From: Nilaparvata lugens
Lineage: Eukaryota > Arthropoda > Insecta > Hemiptera > Delphacidae
DNA length: 64,000 nucleotides
Direction of reading: 5' to 3'
NCBI RefSeq assembly: GCF_014356525.2
Contig: NC_052505.1
Location: 23,333,432-23,397,431 of the forward strand
Position 1 is the first letter of the stretch; every line of letters starts with the position of its first letter. Made by a program: the position numbers and the translations under genes. The notes under the pieces were generated by a model, which was not told the DNA's origin, searched no databases, and saw only the letters and a list, made by a program, of their open reading frames with translations. This document shows positions 49,410 to 61,544 of this stretch, one piece after another.

Positions 49410-52020
49410 AGACATTTTTAAAATTTGAAGAACAAACTTCATAAAGCCGTCATGTTCCATAGAAGGCAATTACGTTCTCAAAATAAATTACATTCAAATT
49501 TTTCTTGTAGAATATAAATGTTTTTTTTTTAAATAAAAACCTCTTTATTGGTTCTTAAAAACTAAAAATATATGAAAAAAAAACAAAACGTTCAACAAAA
49601 ATATAAGAAACAAAAACACCTGCAAGAAAAATCCTGTGCGCAGGTGAGAGTTGCTAATACAATTCAATACGAGTCATTAAGAGCTTACAAAAGATGAAAT
49701 AGGAAATCATATAATATATAGATAAAATAATATGATGAATAAGTGGAATAAGGGTGATCGGAAGAGAGAAAAGAGAAAGAAAGATAGCCAACATATTATT
49801 AGAACAAAGATGCAATTTCATAGGAGATATTATGGAAGTTTAGTAATAGAAGTGTAGATCCATATTCGAATAATATCCTATTCAATAAATATTCAAATAC
49901 TAGATACAAATTTAAGAATTCAATCTATAATATAGCTGAAGAACTACTCTTACATAATTCTTAATACACCAACAAAAATAACCTCAGCTCTAGAAGTATT
50001 AAGAAGGAATTAGAAGGATATACATTTAGTTAATATGATTTCAGTAAGATGATCCATTGAAATGATCTCTCTCCTCTTTTCTCACTTCGTGTCCTACAAT
50101 AAAGTTTCAATTAACAGAGCTGGAACTTATTTATTTCCTCTCATTAAGTTGGTGGATTCACTTCGACTGTCCTTGACTGTTTCAAAGTTGGACCATCAAA
50201 ATTTCAATTTACAGTAGAACTTGAGAAGAGATAATTTCGTGAGTTGTGATTTCAACCGTTCCGGGCTAATTAGGTCATAAGAGCCTCCTCAACTTGAGAG
50301 GAAAGTTTGTAATAGGAAAAAACTGCTGTTGCTCTAACAGGTAGTCTACACTTTTCCTCATTCCAAATAGGAGTTGGGCCTATTGTATGGATATAATATG
50401 TGGGCGAAACCAGAGGTTTCAAGAGTAAAAAGTGCTCTTTGGACACGCCATAAAGAAAGTAGCTCCAGTTCACAGTGCTAAACAATACTGTATCCATTCA
50501 CCCCATTCACAAACCGTGATTTATAATGAAAATCAAGAACTTTTCAAGTAGTTAAAGCACTCCAAACTTTTCGCGAACAAAAGAGAGAGAAAAAATGTCG
50601 GAAGTGTTGTGATGAAAACAAAAGAAGGCTAGGAAAACAGAGAAAAGTTTATTGGAAATCAGTGAGAAAATAGATTGGGCTGGAGATATCGATATTCTCG
50701 ATGTCATCTATAAAAAAAGGAAATCTAGAAATCTTTTTATTTCTGGTTGAACGAAAGCAACTCAGTTTACTGGTCATTGTCATTTTGTTTGTCAGTTTGT
50801 GATGTTGATTATGCCGTTCCGTTCCTTTTCTCTAATAAGAAAAGATTTGGAATCTATAATTCGTCGTTCAGTCAGTTCAGCCGATCTCTGATTGGGTACC
50901 CGGCAAACTCTTTCCCTTATCTATCTACTTTCCAAGGTTCCCAAACTCCATTATAATTTGATTGATTCATATAATTTTCAAATATGAAGTATCCTGGTAA
51001 ATACAATAAAAATATGTTACACTAATTCTGATGATTGATTACGAAAAATTACTGTCAAGTCTTTATATTGTTTTTGTTGTTGAAGACGTTTGTGATGGAG
51101 GAGGAAACTAAACTGCTCAAGCTTTTTAATTAATCTATTACAGTCTATTTCATATATAATTGAGCTGTATACCCTTATTAGTTCTCTACAATTCAATCTA
51201 ATTTTTCAAGTACCCTATTTCATGTGTCATGCGTATGTGTATCTTCTATTTGCTTTCCCAGTAATTAACCAAATTGGTTTTGCCAAATATCGGAGTAATA
51301 TATTCAGATTGGAGGCATTCACCAACGAAATATGGATTATGAAACTTATGGTAATACAGTGTAATGCAAGGAATACAGAACGCAACTATAGCATCGGTAG
51401 AAATACAATTATTTGCCAAAGTAAGACACAAACTAAGACACGATCCAACTCCTTCATTGTGCTGTAGCTGTTTGTAATCAAGTTCGAAACCACACTGCTC
51501 TGGTTTTCTCGTGGAAACTTATTCGACTAGCATTCTACACTCCACTAGTACATTGAATACTGCAGCAAACTTCTTGTAGAAAGCTCCAAATGACATTCAT
51601 CTGCAGTCGCGCATCTAATTTGGTTAACCTTTTCCGTCTAATGAGACTCATTGTGCAGTTAACAAGCAGCTTTTGAAACACCAAGATGGCTGCACTAATT
51701 CTCAAAGCCCGTAGCAGGCCACATTGAACGGTACTAACGATTAAAACAGCTCATTTGTGGAGGAGCTTCTGTATCGGGAAATTCAGCATCAGAATGGTGC
51801 AATTATGTTGAAGGAGACTTTGAAAGGAGTAATGAGATTTTACAATAATTCGATATTTAATATTCTTGTTTAATTGATCAATGGAAATACGAGAGTCTTT
51901 GGGGTATTTTGATGCAGATAGATTCAACTCTGAATAATAATAATGAGTAGTAAATTTATTAAAAAGAATTATATTCCAGAGGAGAATATAATAAGAATAT
52001 AATAATAAGAATATACTGAG

Positions 52021-52383
52021 GGCCGGTTTCTGAGCTCGTGATTTAGCTAAGCTCCAGACTTTAAACAGCTGGAGTCAGAAAAGTGAACAGAGAATTGGCT
52101 TTCGTAGTCGCAGCTTTTATGACAATCTTCATTTTCTTATTTCTATAATTGGAAACGGTTTTCCTTGACGAAATTAAACATTCCTGAATAATTCAAAATA
52201 GCTGAAACTTTTCACTATTTCCTTCTTATTTCATGTTGTGTTCAATTTTATAGTTTTTCAAAATTTAATTTAAACGTGACTTTGACTATGACCGCCACTA
52301 CGCCCCATTTCGGAAAGCCAATTTTCTGACTCCAGCTGTTCAAAGTCTAGAACTTAGCTAAATCCCGAGCTCGGAAACCGGCC
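52021..52383. mobile_element. 363-bp MITE with long GGCCGGTTTC terminal repeats
   Basis: About 70 bp at each end are reverse complements: ggccggtttctgagctcgtg then atttagctaagct and acagctggagtcagaaaa, against ttttctgactccagctgttc then cttagctaaatcccgagctc and ggaaaccggcc. The middle is AT-rich and non-coding. Target duplication not evident. Confidence 0.8.
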
Positions 52384-52574
52384 ATAAATATTCTACATGA
52401 ATTTGAAATTTTCAAGTGTAGTTTTTTTTATTCCCAATAAAACCATGTTTTGGTGGTAATGGTATCTGTCGTTATTGTCAGATAGTCTATTATATTTGAT
52501 ATTATCATCAGTCGAACATTATTAAATATTATTAATGTTGGGAAGAGTTTGCTATTGAGTTGAACTCTTATCTA

Positions 52575-53634
52575 GATTCAAGATTCAAGATTCAAGATTT
52601 TTTATTCGCCATTAAGTACAGTACAAGTTTATCTTATACTAGCGTACAATAGGTCGTAGTCACTAATCTAATTAAGACTTATATTACAGTCGAGTCAAAA
52701 AGAATTAATTAAAATGAGCATATTATTCAATAAGCTGTCAAATAGTCATAAACATTAAGTATGCAAGAAACATAATTAACATGTATGCATGTTGAAACAT
52801 AAATTACAAACATAAAAACATACTTAAAGTATAAATCAGAAAACATCTATTAAAAACTATTGCTGATACATCAACCATACCGGTACGTCAAACTTCTCAA
52901 GTCATGGGCGAGAAATTCTTCAATTGAATAAAATGCTTGTTTTTTCAGCCAGTATGATACAGTAAGCGCAAATACTTTATATGGCAGGTTTCTGATTGAT
53001 TGAGGTAGTTTATTGAACAAAATATATTGCTGATACTTGTGACTTCTGTGTGACTTGTGTAGCCTGATACTTGGAGTTACTAGGTTTTCTAGGTGTCTGG
53101 TCTGATACTCATGTTGATGGCTATGTCTATGGAAAAATTTCATATTTTTTTTTACATATATTAAATTGACATAGATATACATAGATGGAAGGGTCATTAT
53201 ATTCAAATCTATGAAGCTGTTCCTACATGTTTCCTGACTCTTCAACCAGCAATACAACGAATAGCTCTTTTTTGCCATACAAATGCTTTTTTCACCTCAC
53301 TACTATTACCCCAAAGTCTAAGACCATAGTTTAGTTGCGAGTGGAACAAACCATAATAAGTAAGAATCAAAGTATCACAACTAACGCAGGATTTTAGTTT
53401 TCTTAAGAGAAAAATGACTCTTGATAGCTTTTTGCATAAGTGCTCAATGTGACTACACCAGCTTAATTTACTATCCAATACAATGCCTAATAGTTTGACA
53501 GGTTTCATACATGTTTGGTGGATATCGCTTAAGTTATTTCTAAGTGTGAAAATTATATTTTCTGTCTTTCCCTCATTGAGAACCATGCAATTCGCACTAT
53601 ATATTTTATTGTATCGTAATAGTATATTTCGCAC
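52575..53634 (-). mobile_element. 5'-truncated non-LTR retrotransposon, reverse-transcriptase C-terminus with (TCTTGAA)n tail
   Basis: On the - strand 53634-53245 reads L-N-E-G-K-T-E-N-I-I-F-T-L-R, V-K-L-L-G-I-V-L-D-S-K-L-S-W, Y-G-L-R-L-W-G-N-S-S and Q-K-R-A-I-R-C-I-A-G. A one-base loss near 53246 shifts the frame. The rest (L-K-S-Q-E-T-C-R-N-S-F, H-E-Y-Q-T-R-H, F-N-K-L-P-Q-S-I) runs to 52871. The 3' end (52575-52598) is a tandem of tcttgaa rather than poly(A), so this family differs from the one at 27.9-31.4 kb. It is dead and truncated at its 5' end near 53635. Confidence 0.88.
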
Positions 53635-53752
53635 CTAGAGCAGAAAATGAGATTTTTCTGGCTCGAAATCGGTTTTCAAGTCCGAGGCCGTAGGCCGAGG
53701 ACTAGAAAAGATTGAGAGCCAGAAAAACATTTTTGCCCGTGTTGTGAACAAT

Positions 53753-54223
53753 ATTTTTCGCCACACTACAGCTATTGCTGACAAAATAAATAAAGAATAC
53801 TTGTTATCGTACCTATCTCTTGATTTTAGTGGAAGAAGATTTGCAGTCAGGATTTCAGATTCTTTTAAAATTTCACTTGGAATATAACGGGCGTTGTCAT
53901 CTTCAAGCATTTTTGAAAATTCGGAATGCGCTAATCAACAATAAATAATTGAATGGTTGCGAAGCGAATGCTGAATTAGTTTGATTTAAAATTCGAACTG
54001 AAATCATGGCGAATTAAGATGAAGAAAGTGGACACTCGCCCGATCTAGCGAATGACTTATTAACTACGGACTTCCATGACCGGCTGGAAAGAGACCACTT
54101 TCCGGCCTAGACCGGAAAAGAAACCTGTTTCTTACGTCAGACGAGAGTCGTCTGCAAACAAGGTCTTTCAGATCTATGTAGGGACTGGAAAACAGCTGCT
54201 TTCTGTGCAGTGTGGCGAAAAAT
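53753..54223. mobile_element. Inverted-repeat element enclosing a gene-like fragment
   Basis: atttttcgccacact (53753-53767) pairs with agtgtggcgaaaaat (54209-54223). The ends may extend further out. The interior carries a - strand open reading (53910-53788), described separately, plus short palindromes such as aaagtggtctctttcc-like text near 54090. Class unknown. Confidence 0.5.
53788..53910 (-). pseudogene. Fragment resembling the N-terminus of tyrosine-recombinase-like insect proteins
   Basis: ATG at 53910 opens M-L-E-D-D-N-A-R-Y-I-P-S-E-I-L-K-E, followed by L-T-A-N-L-L-P-L-K-S-R-D-R-Y-D-N-K-Y. The L-L-P-x-K-S-R-x-R-Y pattern reminds me of the SAM-like N-terminal domain of Crypton-type or other tyrosine recombinases. 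After 41 residues the match ends at the inverted-repeat boundary, so it is truncated. The recognition is from memory of the pattern and is tentative; chance is possible though the stretch looks protein-like. Confidence 0.35.
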
Positions 54224-56140
54224 AATTTTCTAGAAGGGATTGATAATTTTCTCTATTTTGAACTTGTATAAGGATGCTGCTATCCCTAGTTTATATAACA
54301 TTCATTTACTACCTGAGTTGAGCTTGTCGTAAGTCGGTCATGTATATTATACTCATTTTTTCATTTTATATGATACTATTGGCGCAGAGTATACAACATG
54401 AAGCTTGGCTCCACCCAAGGCTATAATATAGCCTTATTTTATAGGCAGTACCATCCTTGTTCTAGACCAAGAGTATACAAAAAGGCGGATACGATCTTTT
54501 CATCGCAAATGGCATTACCTTCCATGATTTGGCTAGGCATTGAGAATTAATAACAACCAATTTGAAAAGAAAGAGTATGAGTGGAAAAGCTATGTAAGCT
54601 TATTATCTTAGTTTATACTCTTCAAAGTCTTTTAATGCGAAGCTGAATGCGCAAGTCTTATAATCCGGTGTGTGTTAAATATAATAAGGTGTGTGCTAAT
54701 ATGCTAGTATTGTTCTATAGTTAATCAATGAGAAGTGCTTTCATCATGCACCCAATTGTATTTCGAGTCTATTTGGTGGTCATTAACTGACATGATTCGA
54801 ATTTATAGATATTGAGATAGTTATCAATAAGAAACAATGACCTATTGGCTCACACCTTCCACGCAGCAAGAAGATGAATAAAGATGTTCTTGTTCTTCTT
54901 GATTATTCATTTATTGAATGGATCTGAGCATCTGACAATCTGTAGATGGAATTTGAAAAGTCATGCTGAATTATCCAATCTTGCTAATTTATCTATCAGT
55001 CTATTATTACAACATTCAAAATCAATTATTGTTGAAGATAATAGGAATCATGTATTATTTCGAGGTAATTGTATACTGTGTGCAGGTTCATGGCGAGTGA
55101 TCGTCACTTTTGATCATCAATTTCCAACTCCGAATCATTTGGAGTTTTTGATCGGACTGCGGTTTTCAGGGTTGGATTGAAACGAATTGTTTGTAATGGG
55201 AAGCAATTGTGAGTAAATGGGCCCTGAAATTAGTCTCCCTCATTCAATACCTATTCCCCTCATTCAGACATTTATTACACATCGAGGAGCTATTTTCCAT
55301 TTAGATGATCCAGGCCCTGAACCCCTCCTCCTCCGAAATCAGGAAGTTCATTTCAATTCTATGAGTTCTATTGATGGTTAATATTACAAAGAATGCAAAA
55401 ATATATTAAGATGGGAAATGTGTTACTCTTCAAATTTACTCTGTTGATAATGTTTCTCGTCACAGCTATATCCTAGTTTCAATCCGTGGGAGGGATGTCA
55501 TGGGTTGGGGAGATGGAGAGAGAGAGAGTTACATCTAGTTATCAATATATTCGTATTTTATTATCCATCTTTCATTTATTAGCTGCTGGATAGAACAATT
55601 ATTTAAGACCACTATGCAAGGAACACTATTGAACTCACTAAATTTATATGCCAGGCTATGTGACACAAGAAGTGAAGGCCTATAACATACTGGATACTCC
55701 CTAGTACGATAGTAGAGTACAAAACATAGAAAACAAACTATTGTACTCGATCTTTTTCAAATCAAATAAATTATTAGCAGGCAATAAACTACAAAAATAA
55801 ATAAAATTTTGGACTGCACGAAAAAAGCGTTGACTCAGCTATTCCTGAAACAATATCAAAGATAACACACAGAAAAAAAATTGCAATGAAATTTTGAGTA
55901 ACAATAAGAAACTGAATACTTCCTAGTACAATAGGGGAGAATAAATAACAGAAAAATGAAACAATAAATTAAAACCAACTGACCTCCATCGATTCCAAAT
56001 TTATAACAGACAATTAGTCAAAAAAATGGGAGAGATCAAAGTGGGTCTCAATAAATGATTAAAGAATGCTCACTTTTCCTAGAACAATAGTAAAGGAGCG
56101 CAACAGACGTGTCAGTGAGCTAGTAGAGGAGGCTGAGTGA

Positions 56141-56345
56141 TTGTCAGCAGTCAGCCAACACCTCAGAGAGGAGAGAGAGAGAGGGACAGGAGAGAGTGAC
56201 AGGTGCAGAGTCTGTCAGACGAAAATTATTATTGTTATTAATGAGACACGCACATTCGTCAGTGCCGAATTTCGGCTGAGTCATTTTGCCGGGTCCCAGT
56301 CAGCCCACACTGCTCCTATGATGGATCTAACGGTACCCGAAGGTT
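56141..56345. promoter_or_regulatory. GC-richer, GAGA-rich patch near the ADAMTS-like 5' end
   Basis: A patch with agagaggagagagagagagg and gagagtgaca, then GC-rich text, in an otherwise AT-rich intron about 0.8-1.0 kb downstream of the signal-peptide exon. GAGA runs bind GAGA-factor-type proteins in insects. A 73-residue + strand open frame across it has no motif. Regulatory role is a guess. Confidence 0.25.
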
Positions 56346-56727
56346 CAACGATCCAAATGTGATGAAAATTCATCAGATTTGAAGTGTGAAGTGCTTTGGA
56401 TTGAATTGTGTCAAGTTTCTGTGCATGGTTATCAATTTTCGTTAAGATGTAATTGATAGAATTTGTTCACTGTTTGTGTAGTTTGCAACAACCAACAATA
56501 TTGATCTAGCTTCTCTCATCCTGTATAAAATTGTATCAATGTTTCAAGTACTATGATTCCCATCAATTCTTCACAAAATCATCATAAATCTCATGAAATA
56601 ATAGCAAATAATTTATGAACTGTTAGTCTTTAAATGGGGAAGTTTTTTTCTCATTATTATTAAGGTTTTAGTAGCTAGTTTGAGACTAATTAGCCTATTT
56701 TTAATCCTATTTTGACTGAAATTGATA

Positions 56728-56867
56728 ACTATATTCAGGGGTCCCGTTGACCTCCCTTTTCAGCCCATGGACGTATCACCCTGAATTTTTGACAACCCCC
56801 CAAAAAAAGTTTGAGGACGCAGTCTCTGCGTCCAAACCCTCCCTCCTGTGGGCACCCCTTCTATATT
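56728..56867. mobile_element. Tiny hAT-like MITE with 8-bp target duplication
   Basis: The element 56736-56859 starts caggggtccc and ends gtgggcacccct. It is flanked by actatatt (56728-56735) and tctatatt (56860-56867), matching at 7 of 8. Termini resemble the element at 13473-13679. It is 124 bp and non-coding. Confidence 0.6.
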
Positions 56868-57141
56868 GTTGGTGACCAATAATAGTTGATTGGCTTATTC
56901 ATTAATTTTGAAGATTGAATTATAAGAGGTCACTTTTCACATATTCAAATGAAGAAGAGGTGCAATCAGTCTCACGTAATAAGCGCTCTTACTTCTTTCA
57001 ACCTGAGACTCAAATACCCAATAATGTCACATTTGATTTATTCTAATTCAGAGGAATAAGAAATAGAATATAGTATCACAAAATTCTAGTAATAGGTACA
57101 CTAAAACAGTCAACAGAGAAATAAAAGAGTGGAGTACTTAC

Positions 57142-57189
57142 CAGCAGCAATAAAAAAATGGACAAGTATTGGCGCCCCTGGAAGGCCAT
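57142..57189 (-). CDS. ADAMTS-like first coding exon: signal peptide
   Basis: ATG at 57189-57187 with G at +4 opens M-A-F-Q-G-R-Q-Y-L-S-I-F-L-L-L-L and runs straight into a strong donor (ctg|gtaagt). The pattern of a polar, positively charged start followed by a hydrophobic run is that of a secretory signal peptide. Phase 0 matches the phase-0 start of the Cys-rich/spacer exon at 24031. Linkage to that gene rests on strand, order, phase and the need of a secreted matrix protein for a signal peptide. No intermediate exon was found, so it may be an alternative first exon. Confidence 0.65.
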
Positions 57190-57480
57190 AATGAAGCGTT
57201 GACTGCCTCTAAAAACACTTCATTCCAAATGCTCACCACTTTCACAGTCACACGCCCCTTCTATCAAAATTTCCACTCGAATTTTATTGTCCGCAACACA
57301 AAATTGAGCGGGCTTTCCACTCTTACTGCCGCTATAATTCTGTAAGTAATTTGGAGTCTGTTACATTTTTGAAACCATTCTGACACTCCGTTCAAAGTGA
57401 ATGAAATGGAAAACACGATGGTTGTTATTATTTTCGGTAGTTGTAAATCTTCTACTCGATATTTTCCCCACTGGTAGTTT
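57190..57480 (-). promoter_or_regulatory. Probable 5' UTR/promoter side of the ADAMTS-like gene
   Basis: Upstream of the signal-peptide ATG the sequence becomes moderately GC-rich to about 57345, then AT-rich. I see no clear TATA box or initiator that decides a start site. The assignment follows only from position. Confidence 0.3.
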
Positions 57481-58980
57481 ATATTTGGATTCTCTCGTAA
57501 TAAAAAACGAACAACATTTCAAGGGGGATAGGAAAGTTATAGCCTTATAATGATGTTTTCGAAGTATCTCATCAAGTTCCAGTTGAGGCTTATAATGATT
57601 CTGTTATGCATAAATTACTGGTGTTTTATTTGGTGTTTATCGGTATTTGGTTTCACTGACGACACTGAAACGACAGAATTATTTATTCCACAGAATGATG
57701 GTACCTTTTGGTTTTGGGATTGAAATCATTTGAGCTACAATATTCCATCTAATAATTACTTCAGTTCATAAGTTATACTATAATTCAAATTGAAATATCA
57801 TGATAATGATAACTTGAGTAACAAATGTAGATATTGTTTCTAAAATATCTATATTCTGTATAAGTATATTCATTGAATATTTTTGAAAATATTCTTATTT
57901 TGGAAGTTAAAAGGTAGCATAAATGAAGTCAGTTCAACTGATAATAGAGAATGATGGATCAGGGTACTATTTTCTTATGCTACCTTTTCTCTTGGGTTGT
58001 ACTCTCTACAGTCAGTCTAAAGTCACTCTAACATACAAGCCACTCAATATCCTGTCTGGTTTGGGAATGGTGGATTATCCATTGAAATATTTCCAATAAT
58101 TTCAAGTTTCCTACTTTTTTTTCATCAATAGTGTAAGTCAAGTTCCCTTATTCCAATTTTTACAGAGTCATTCCGAAGTTGGTTCTTTTGTATCATCATT
58201 ATTTCATTATTGTATATTGGGATACACAAGATGGAGAATAAAATATAAATTGATACAAAAGGCATTTCTGGAAATCTGATCAGAGCCCTAATTCGTTGAA
58301 GCATGCTAAAATCGTCCTACACTTATAGAACGAGTTTAATGTCTATAACAGTAGTTGTTATTACAGTAGGAAGAAATTACTTGAATTAGGAGAATTATCT
58401 GAATCTAAATAAAGTACTCGTACCTCACGTTGATTTAAATGAATTCGGATGTTCTCATCAATTATATTGTGAACATGTATTGTTTCAAACTTAATCTGAA
58501 GGATGAGTTGAAAATATAAATGTCCTCATCAATTTTGAACGTGTATTGTTCTACACTGAATCTGAAGTTGAAAATAGAAATGCAAAAATTCCATTTACAT
58601 TCCAGATTGATTTGAAAACTAGACTATAAGTAGAGAAATCTGTGAAAATATTGGCCTACTAGAGATCCAGAGAATGGTCTTTGCTAATTATACATTCATT
58701 ACATTTCATTCAGTACGATCCCAACACAAATGCAATAAACTCATATTGAAAGGCAGTCTCGAACTCCCGATATGAAGATGTCTACTTTCAACACTGAAAG
58801 CATGCTAATGGACATTGACTAACGTGGCAATAAAACGGCCATAACATTTTATGCATTCTTAATTGCCGGATTCTTATGCATGGGCATCATCAGTGCTGAC
58901 TGAACAACGCTAAATTGCGGCAGGCGATGTCTTTCCCATTTGACAGGCAGACAGACAACCAATCGATTCTCATTCGCTTA
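57481..58980. other. Intergenic DNA, no gene seen
   Basis: AT-rich. A short hairpin pairs aaaaggtagcataa (about 57909) with ttatgctacctttt (about 57976-57989). A local duplication of about 70 bp covers 58450-58583 (shared tctcatcaatt/cctcatcaatt, gtattgtt and gaatctgaagttgaaaata-like text). Confidence 0.5.
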
Positions 58981-58984
58981 TCAT

Positions 58985-59880
58985 TGTTAAGTGGTGAATA
59001 GGAGTGAGAAGGGGAGAAAATGCATGATGCATTCGACAGGATAATGCGGAAAGAGAACACAGTAGGAGAAGTGACACAGGGAGAAGGTGAAGAGGAAATT
59101 GAGCTAATAAGGGAGAGTGAGATAGAATGAAGAAGAAGAAGAAGAAGCAGAAGAGGAGGAAGAAGAAAAAGAAGAAGAGAAAAACTGGATTGAAAGAGAG
59201 ATAGATGAAGTTAGTGGGAGAAAGATAACTTGCTTAAAAGAAAGAGAAGATAGAAGATTGCAGAACAAAAAGAAAGGAACTGTGGATGAGAGAAGATGAA
59301 GAAGTGGAAGAAATAAGAAAATTGGATGACAGAGGAGCTGGAAGTAGATTGAAATAAAAGATGAAAAGAGGGGAGAATGTAGGATGACAACAATATCGAC
59401 TTTAATATAGAGAGAATAATGCATAATTCATCCGAGAGAATAGTTCAGAAAAAAATACTGTATATAGAATAATGTGGGAAGAGAGAAATGAGAAGAGATG
59501 AAACTGAATATAGAAAGAAGAGAGGAATACGTGGTGGTAGTGAAGAAAAACAGCAAAATACGTGATACGAGATAAGAAATATAAAATAACAAGATACGTG
59601 TTAACAAGAAAATAAGGATAAGGGGTGAGATAAATAACAATATGGATAAATAGCTTAGTAAGAGGAATGACAATAGAAAGAGCAAGAGAAGCGCCAAGAA
59701 CAAACAAAGAGGGGTAGCGAAAGAGATGAACCAGAGACGAAACGAGAATGAAATATATCCTGTTTAAGAGGATAAAAATATTAGAAGAAAAAGATGAAGA
59801 ATATAAACAATGAGGATGATAAAGAGGAAAGGTGAGTGAGAGTAGGACTACTGAGTTAATAAAACAAGAGACCAGAAGAC
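58985..59880 (+). repeat. Polypurine tract 3 (about 0.9 kb, GA-rich on + strand)
   Basis: Purine-rich with agaagaagaagaag near 59128-59148 and gagaga/aagaaa words, becoming A-richer to the right. Leu/Phe/Ser-rich frames on the - strand are compositional. Confidence 0.75.
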
Positions 59881-61544
59881 ACAAAATGTACTGATAAAAC
59901 TTGAAGGCTCCTATTCGATGCTGGAACCCAACTGCTGAAAAATGATGAAATGGGAAACGGGAGTTGATATCAAAAGAGAATTACAATACAAATAGTAACT
60001 GGGATAGTGCTGATGATTACGAATGGAATGAAGAGAGGAAGAAAGAAACTGATTTTCCCCTTCACAAATACAAAAAAGACAAGTTGTAAAGTATTTAAAT
60101 TCGGTGTAGTATCTTGATTGCCCGACTCTGTAATTCAGTTGAATTTCCGACTGATAGAAAATACAAGAGTGCATAAAAACCTCAATAGAATTCCAGCTAC
60201 GATCAGATAAATATTTAAAAGGTTTCGAAGGATAAACTAATAATAAGTCCACATCATCGCGAGAAACTCAGGCGCTGTTTTCGGTAAAACGTTATTTAAC
60301 ACTAAACAAAAAACTTCTATTCACTCACTTTTTATTATAGCCACTCTTTGTGAACGAAGCCTGGGTAAATATCGACGGAAATAGCTCAAAGAGAATATAG
60401 ATAGTAAAGCTGTGTACGATTGAGAATAATGTGGAAATATTTTTCTCTCAGCTTTTGAGTATTATCTTCTGTGATGGGTTCATCATACAACTTTGAGCGG
60501 TAGAAGCTAATGGAAGGCGGAGATCTTATTAGAAAATCCAAACATTTTATTCTGCACTGATCAGTTCTCTCCGCTTTGCAGTCATAAAGTTCCAACCTAA
60601 CTATTCCATCAAGATGGGATACATTGTGTAATCGTTAAATAATCAGTTGAACATTTTCATTGGAAAAGTTCATTCAGAAAAATATTCTCTTCCAAAAAAT
60701 TAATATCCAAAAAACTATAGTGATAGTAATCTATATACTCTGTGTATGAGATATTGTTTATCTCTGTAAAATGAGAGTCTATGAATAGTTCAATTCAGTT
60801 TCGTGTTCAATTGAAGTGGAGAAATTTAAATATGAGTACGGAACTGAGACTAAATAATGAAAATTGTTTCTTGAATCTGTGGTATTGCTTATACCACTAT
60901 ACTATTAATTTATTAACTTTTCCTACAGCTGTACCTTGAAAAGTGGCCGTTCCTGCACTGATTACAGAACGCAAAGAATCACTTTTCCGCTCTAGTGCGG
61001 GAAAAAAATTTTCTGCACTCCAGATTTGCAACATGACAACGCAAAATAGTTAGTAGGTTATATGGAGCACCAGTGCAGCAAAATCAAAATTAAGTTGGTA
61101 ACAGTGACTGTGGTATAGTGTTGTGGTGCACGTTATAATAATATTAAGGACAACGAGGACAGCGACATGAGTGACAGCCGCCCCTTCATTCAAACACTAC
61201 TACATTATTCAATTTGACAATACATTAAGGATTTTATCAATAATAAAATTACACAGAAAACCATTTGATGGATTTCAGGCAGTTTCACCCATAATTACCC
61301 ACTTTTCATATTCAATGGTAACTGTGGGAAAAATTGTGAAATACGTGCGCAAAGCTCCTCTGCTGCACTCAAGAAACAATTCCGTAAACGTTTCTTTCGG
61401 TGCAGCAAACTGTCACTTTGCGCACTAGTTGCACAAATAACTATTGTATATGAAATTGACATGTCTACGACTTGAATCCTAAATAGAATTGTTCAACAAA
61501 ATTAAGTTTGTTGAATTATGTAATGACCAATGGGAGTAACTTGT
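59881..61544. other. Intergenic DNA, no gene seen
   Basis: AT-rich sequence with short open frames lacking motifs. Nothing identifiable between polypurine tract 3 and the hAT-like element. Confidence 0.5.

Larger units (their letters stand above)
24032..57141 (-). other. First ADAMTS-like intron (about 33 kb)
   Basis: This stretch separates the signal-peptide exon (57142) from the Cys-rich/spacer exon (24031), both phase 0. I read the - strand for a WSxCSxxCG-type exon and for Cys-rich module text and saw none. It contains a full-length-looking EN-RT retrotransposon, a truncated one, MITEs, two polypurine tracts and a recursive-splice-like site, each listed separately. The rest (24.6-27.9, 31.4-35.7, 37.3-40.3, 40.5-42.9, 43.5-48.1, 48.3-52.0 and 54.2-56.7 kb) is AT-rich DNA where I see no gene. 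Confidence 0.6.

Noticed and set aside
54884..55180. 98-residue + strand frame with a hydrophobic start
   Set aside because: No family resemblance, no splice context, AT-rich composition like the surrounding intron.
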